A stretch of 7,302 nucleotides of DNA from Smithella sp. (GTDB taxonomy: Bacteria; Desulfobacterota; Syntrophia; Syntrophales; Smithellaceae), in the NCBI GenBank assembly GCA_012797505.1, contig JAAZOZ010000264.1, forward strand, positions 1-7,302, given 5' to 3'. This document shows positions 6,227-7,302 of the stretch, one piece after another; the stretch's first letter is position 1, and each line of letters opens with the position of its first letter. The translations under genes and the position numbers were made by a program. The notes beneath the pieces were generated by a model. It was not told the DNA's origin and did not search any database. It saw only the letters and a list, made by a program, of their open reading frames with translations.

Positions 6227-7030
6227 TTAAAATTTCGGGATCGCGCGGGAACTGACCGAGACGGCGCTTCCCAGATGATTCCCGGCGTCGAGCTGCAGGA
6301 TTTCGCCGGTGATCAGGGACGCATCCTCCAGCAGAAAAAGGACCGCCGGCGCGATCATCTCGGCCGTGGCGGTCATCCGGAGCGGATTTGTCGCCTCCAG
6401 ATAATGCTTCAGCCCTTCATAATTTTCGCGCCCCATGCCGCCTTCGAGCCATTCCCCCTGGATAAACCCGGGACAGACGGCATTCATCCGGATTTCCGGC
6501 CCCAGCGCGCGGGCGAGGGACTTGGTCATGTTGATCAGAGCCCCTTTGGAGGCGCAATAGGCCACGGAACTTCCGTTGCCGGTGATGCCGGCGGTGGAGG
6601 CGATATTGACGACGGCGCCTTTTCCGATTTTTTTCATATGAGGGGCCGCGGCGCGGATCATCTGATAGGGTCCCACGAGATTGGTGCTGTAAATGTTCAG
6701 GAAGTCCTCCTTCACCAGGCCTTCGAGATTGTCGTGGGCGCAGAATTTAGTCGTTCCGGCGTTGTTCACCAGGGCGTCGATTCGTCCCCACCTGGCGACG
6801 GCTTCGCGGGCCATGCGCCGGCAATCTTCGTCTTCCGCGACATTGGCGCGGCACAGCAGCGTTTCGGCCCCCAGGGCTTCGCAGGCCGCCGCGACTTCCA
6901 GCGCTTCCCTTTCGCTTTTCGAGTAGTTGATCACCACGGAGTAATGCTTTTCCGCAAGGCGTTTGGCAATGGCGGCGCCGACGCCCCGGGAGGAGCCGGT
7001 GACGATGGCAACGGGTCGAGCGTCTTTCAT
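6227..7030 (-). CDS. Short-chain dehydrogenase/reductase (SDR), FabG-like
   Basis: This is a classical SDR oxidoreductase using NAD(P)(H). The protein has 267 residues. The cofactor-binding motif TGSSRGVG is at 11-18, NNAG at 89-92, and the active-site set is N117 (STNLVG), S145 (NIAST), Y158 and K162 in YCASK. PGFIQGEW at 187-194 and ITGEILQLDAG at 240-250 are the typical late motifs. It most resembles 3-oxoacyl-ACP/CoA reductase-like SDRs, but SDR substrates cannot be assigned from motifs. The tail after the LDAG motif (NHLGSAVSVSSRAIPKF) is about 15 residues longer than in FabG. The ATG at 7030 has an AAGGAG ribosome binding site at a 7-base gap and a candidate promoter further upstream. 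The gene is convergent with the thiolase, so it is transcribed independently. A functional link to the beta-oxidation genes is possible but not shown. Confidence 0.9.
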   Translation of the reverse strand: MKDARPVAIVTGSSRGVGAAIAKRLAEKHYSVVINYSKSEREALEVAAACEALGAETLLCRANVAEDEDCRRMAREAVARWGRIDALVNNAGTTKFCAHDNLEGLVKEDFLNIYSTNLVGPYQMIRAAAPHMKKIGKGAVVNIASTAGITGNGSSVAYCASKGALINMTKSLARALGPEIRMNAVCPGFIQGEWLEGGMGRENYEGLKHYLEATNPLRMTATAEMIAPAVLFLLEDASLITGEILQLDAGNHLGSAVSVSSRAIPKF

Positions 7031-7037
7031 GAAAATT

Positions 7038-7043
7038 CTCCTT
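7038..7043 (-). promoter_or_regulatory. Shine-Dalgarno sequence for the SDR gene
   Basis: On the - strand, AAGGAG lies 7 bases before the ATG at 7030, within a purine-rich stretch (AGGAGAAGGAG). It supports this start codon. Confidence 0.75.
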
Positions 7044-7058
7044 CTCCTGTTTGCGGAT

Positions 7059-7088
7059 ATTTCAAAATGAGCGCCGCCGTTTTGTCAA
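7059..7088 (-). promoter_or_regulatory. Candidate sigma-70 promoter for the SDR gene
   Basis: On the - strand, a perfect TTGACA -35 box (7083-7088) is separated by 18 bases from TGAAAT (7059-7064), which matches the -10 consensus at 4 of 6 positions. Transcription would begin near 7052, leaving a leader of about 20 bases that contains the AAGGAG site. The -10 box is weak, so the call is tentative. Confidence 0.45.
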
Positions 7089-7209
7089 TGCCTATTTTCA
7101 GCCCAGAAGGGCGCGGTTCGGTTATTCACGTATGCTGTTCATCAATCCCCGCCCGTCGGGGGCCGGGAAGTTTCCCGTGAGCCGAAGCGGCGAGGCCTGG
7201 TTTGAAAAA

Positions 7210-7302
7210 TGTCATTTCGAGGAGGGCGAGCCTACTCCTGATGTCATTTCGCCGCCACATGTGTCCGCCTTCGCCCCCACTTGTGTCATTTCGAAGGAGC
7301 GA
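7210..7302 (+). repeat. Three copies of an intergenic TGTCATTTCG-core repeat
   Basis: The core occurs at 7210-7220 (TGTCATTTCGA), 7242-7251 (TGTCATTTCG) and 7284-7294 (TGTCATTTCGA). The first copy is followed by GGAGGGCGAG and the third by AGGAGCGA, so these two share a longer GA-rich arm; the middle copy diverges after the core. Start-to-start spacing is 32 and 42 bases. The core resembles the dispersed TGTCATTTCGA-GAGCGA intergenic repeats found in many bacterial genomes, which often give spurious short ORFs. The last copy runs off the window. No protein-coding gene is supported in 7031-7302. Confidence 0.6.

Noticed and set aside
7165..7176. Terminator-like GGGAAGTTTCCC near the right end
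   Set aside because: Its arms are five bases with only two bases between them, it cannot form a good hairpin, and there is no T-run or upstream gene for it to terminate.
6275..7180. Open frame of 301 codons on the + strand opposite the SDR gene
   Set aside because: The - strand SDR has all family motifs, a ribosome binding site and a promoter candidate. The + strand frame translates to Gly/Phe/His-rich sequence without motifs.
7210..7302. CRISPR array
   Set aside because: The repeated core is only about 10-11 bases, the spacing is irregular (32 and 42 bases), and the copies diverge after the core.

Overview
The window looks like a chromosomal stretch from a fairly GC-rich bacterium. Partial hand counts in one gene gave about 54-62% G+C. 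The gene content is a branched-chain-amino-acid-type (HAAT family) ABC transporter joined to CoA-linked beta-oxidation genes, followed by dispersed intergenic TGTCATTTCGA-type repeats. This would fit an anaerobic, acid- or aromatic-degrading Desulfobacterota lineage (Syntrophus-like or related). That placement is an inference from gene content and style, not from any marker gene.

Positions 2-3139 hold four transporter genes on the + strand: livH (its 5' end lies outside the window), livM, livG and livF. They are tightly packed: livH and livM share an ATGA overlap, livM and livG are 15 bp apart, and livG and livF overlap by 8 bp. No periplasmic binding protein gene (livK-like) is present here; it may lie upstream of the window.

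Positions 3195-6175 continue on the same strand with three CoA-metabolism genes. The first is a crotonase-fold protein that resembles the PaaG-type isomerases more than classical enoyl-CoA hydratases. The second is a short-form 3-hydroxyacyl-CoA (3-hydroxybutyryl-CoA) dehydrogenase, and the third is a thiolase. Gaps of 55, 78 and 38 bp, each with a Shine-Dalgarno sequence, suggest one transcription unit or closely coupled units. Together the genes suggest import of a small carboxylic or amino acid substrate and shortening of its CoA ester to acetyl-CoA. An acyl-CoA ligase, an acyl-CoA dehydrogenase and a classical hydratase are not in the window.

Positions 6227-7030 carry a classical short-chain dehydrogenase/reductase on the - strand, convergent with the thiolase, with its own candidate sigma-70 promoter and ribosome binding site. 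The last ~270 bases (7031-7302) contain no convincing gene. They hold that promoter and, at the far end, three irregularly spaced copies of a TGTCATTTCG-core repeat.

I see no phage, transposase, CRISPR, RNA gene or defence system. The window is mostly ordinary metabolism. The points most worth a second look are the active-site make-up of the crotonase, the missing switch residue in LivF, and the terminal repeats.
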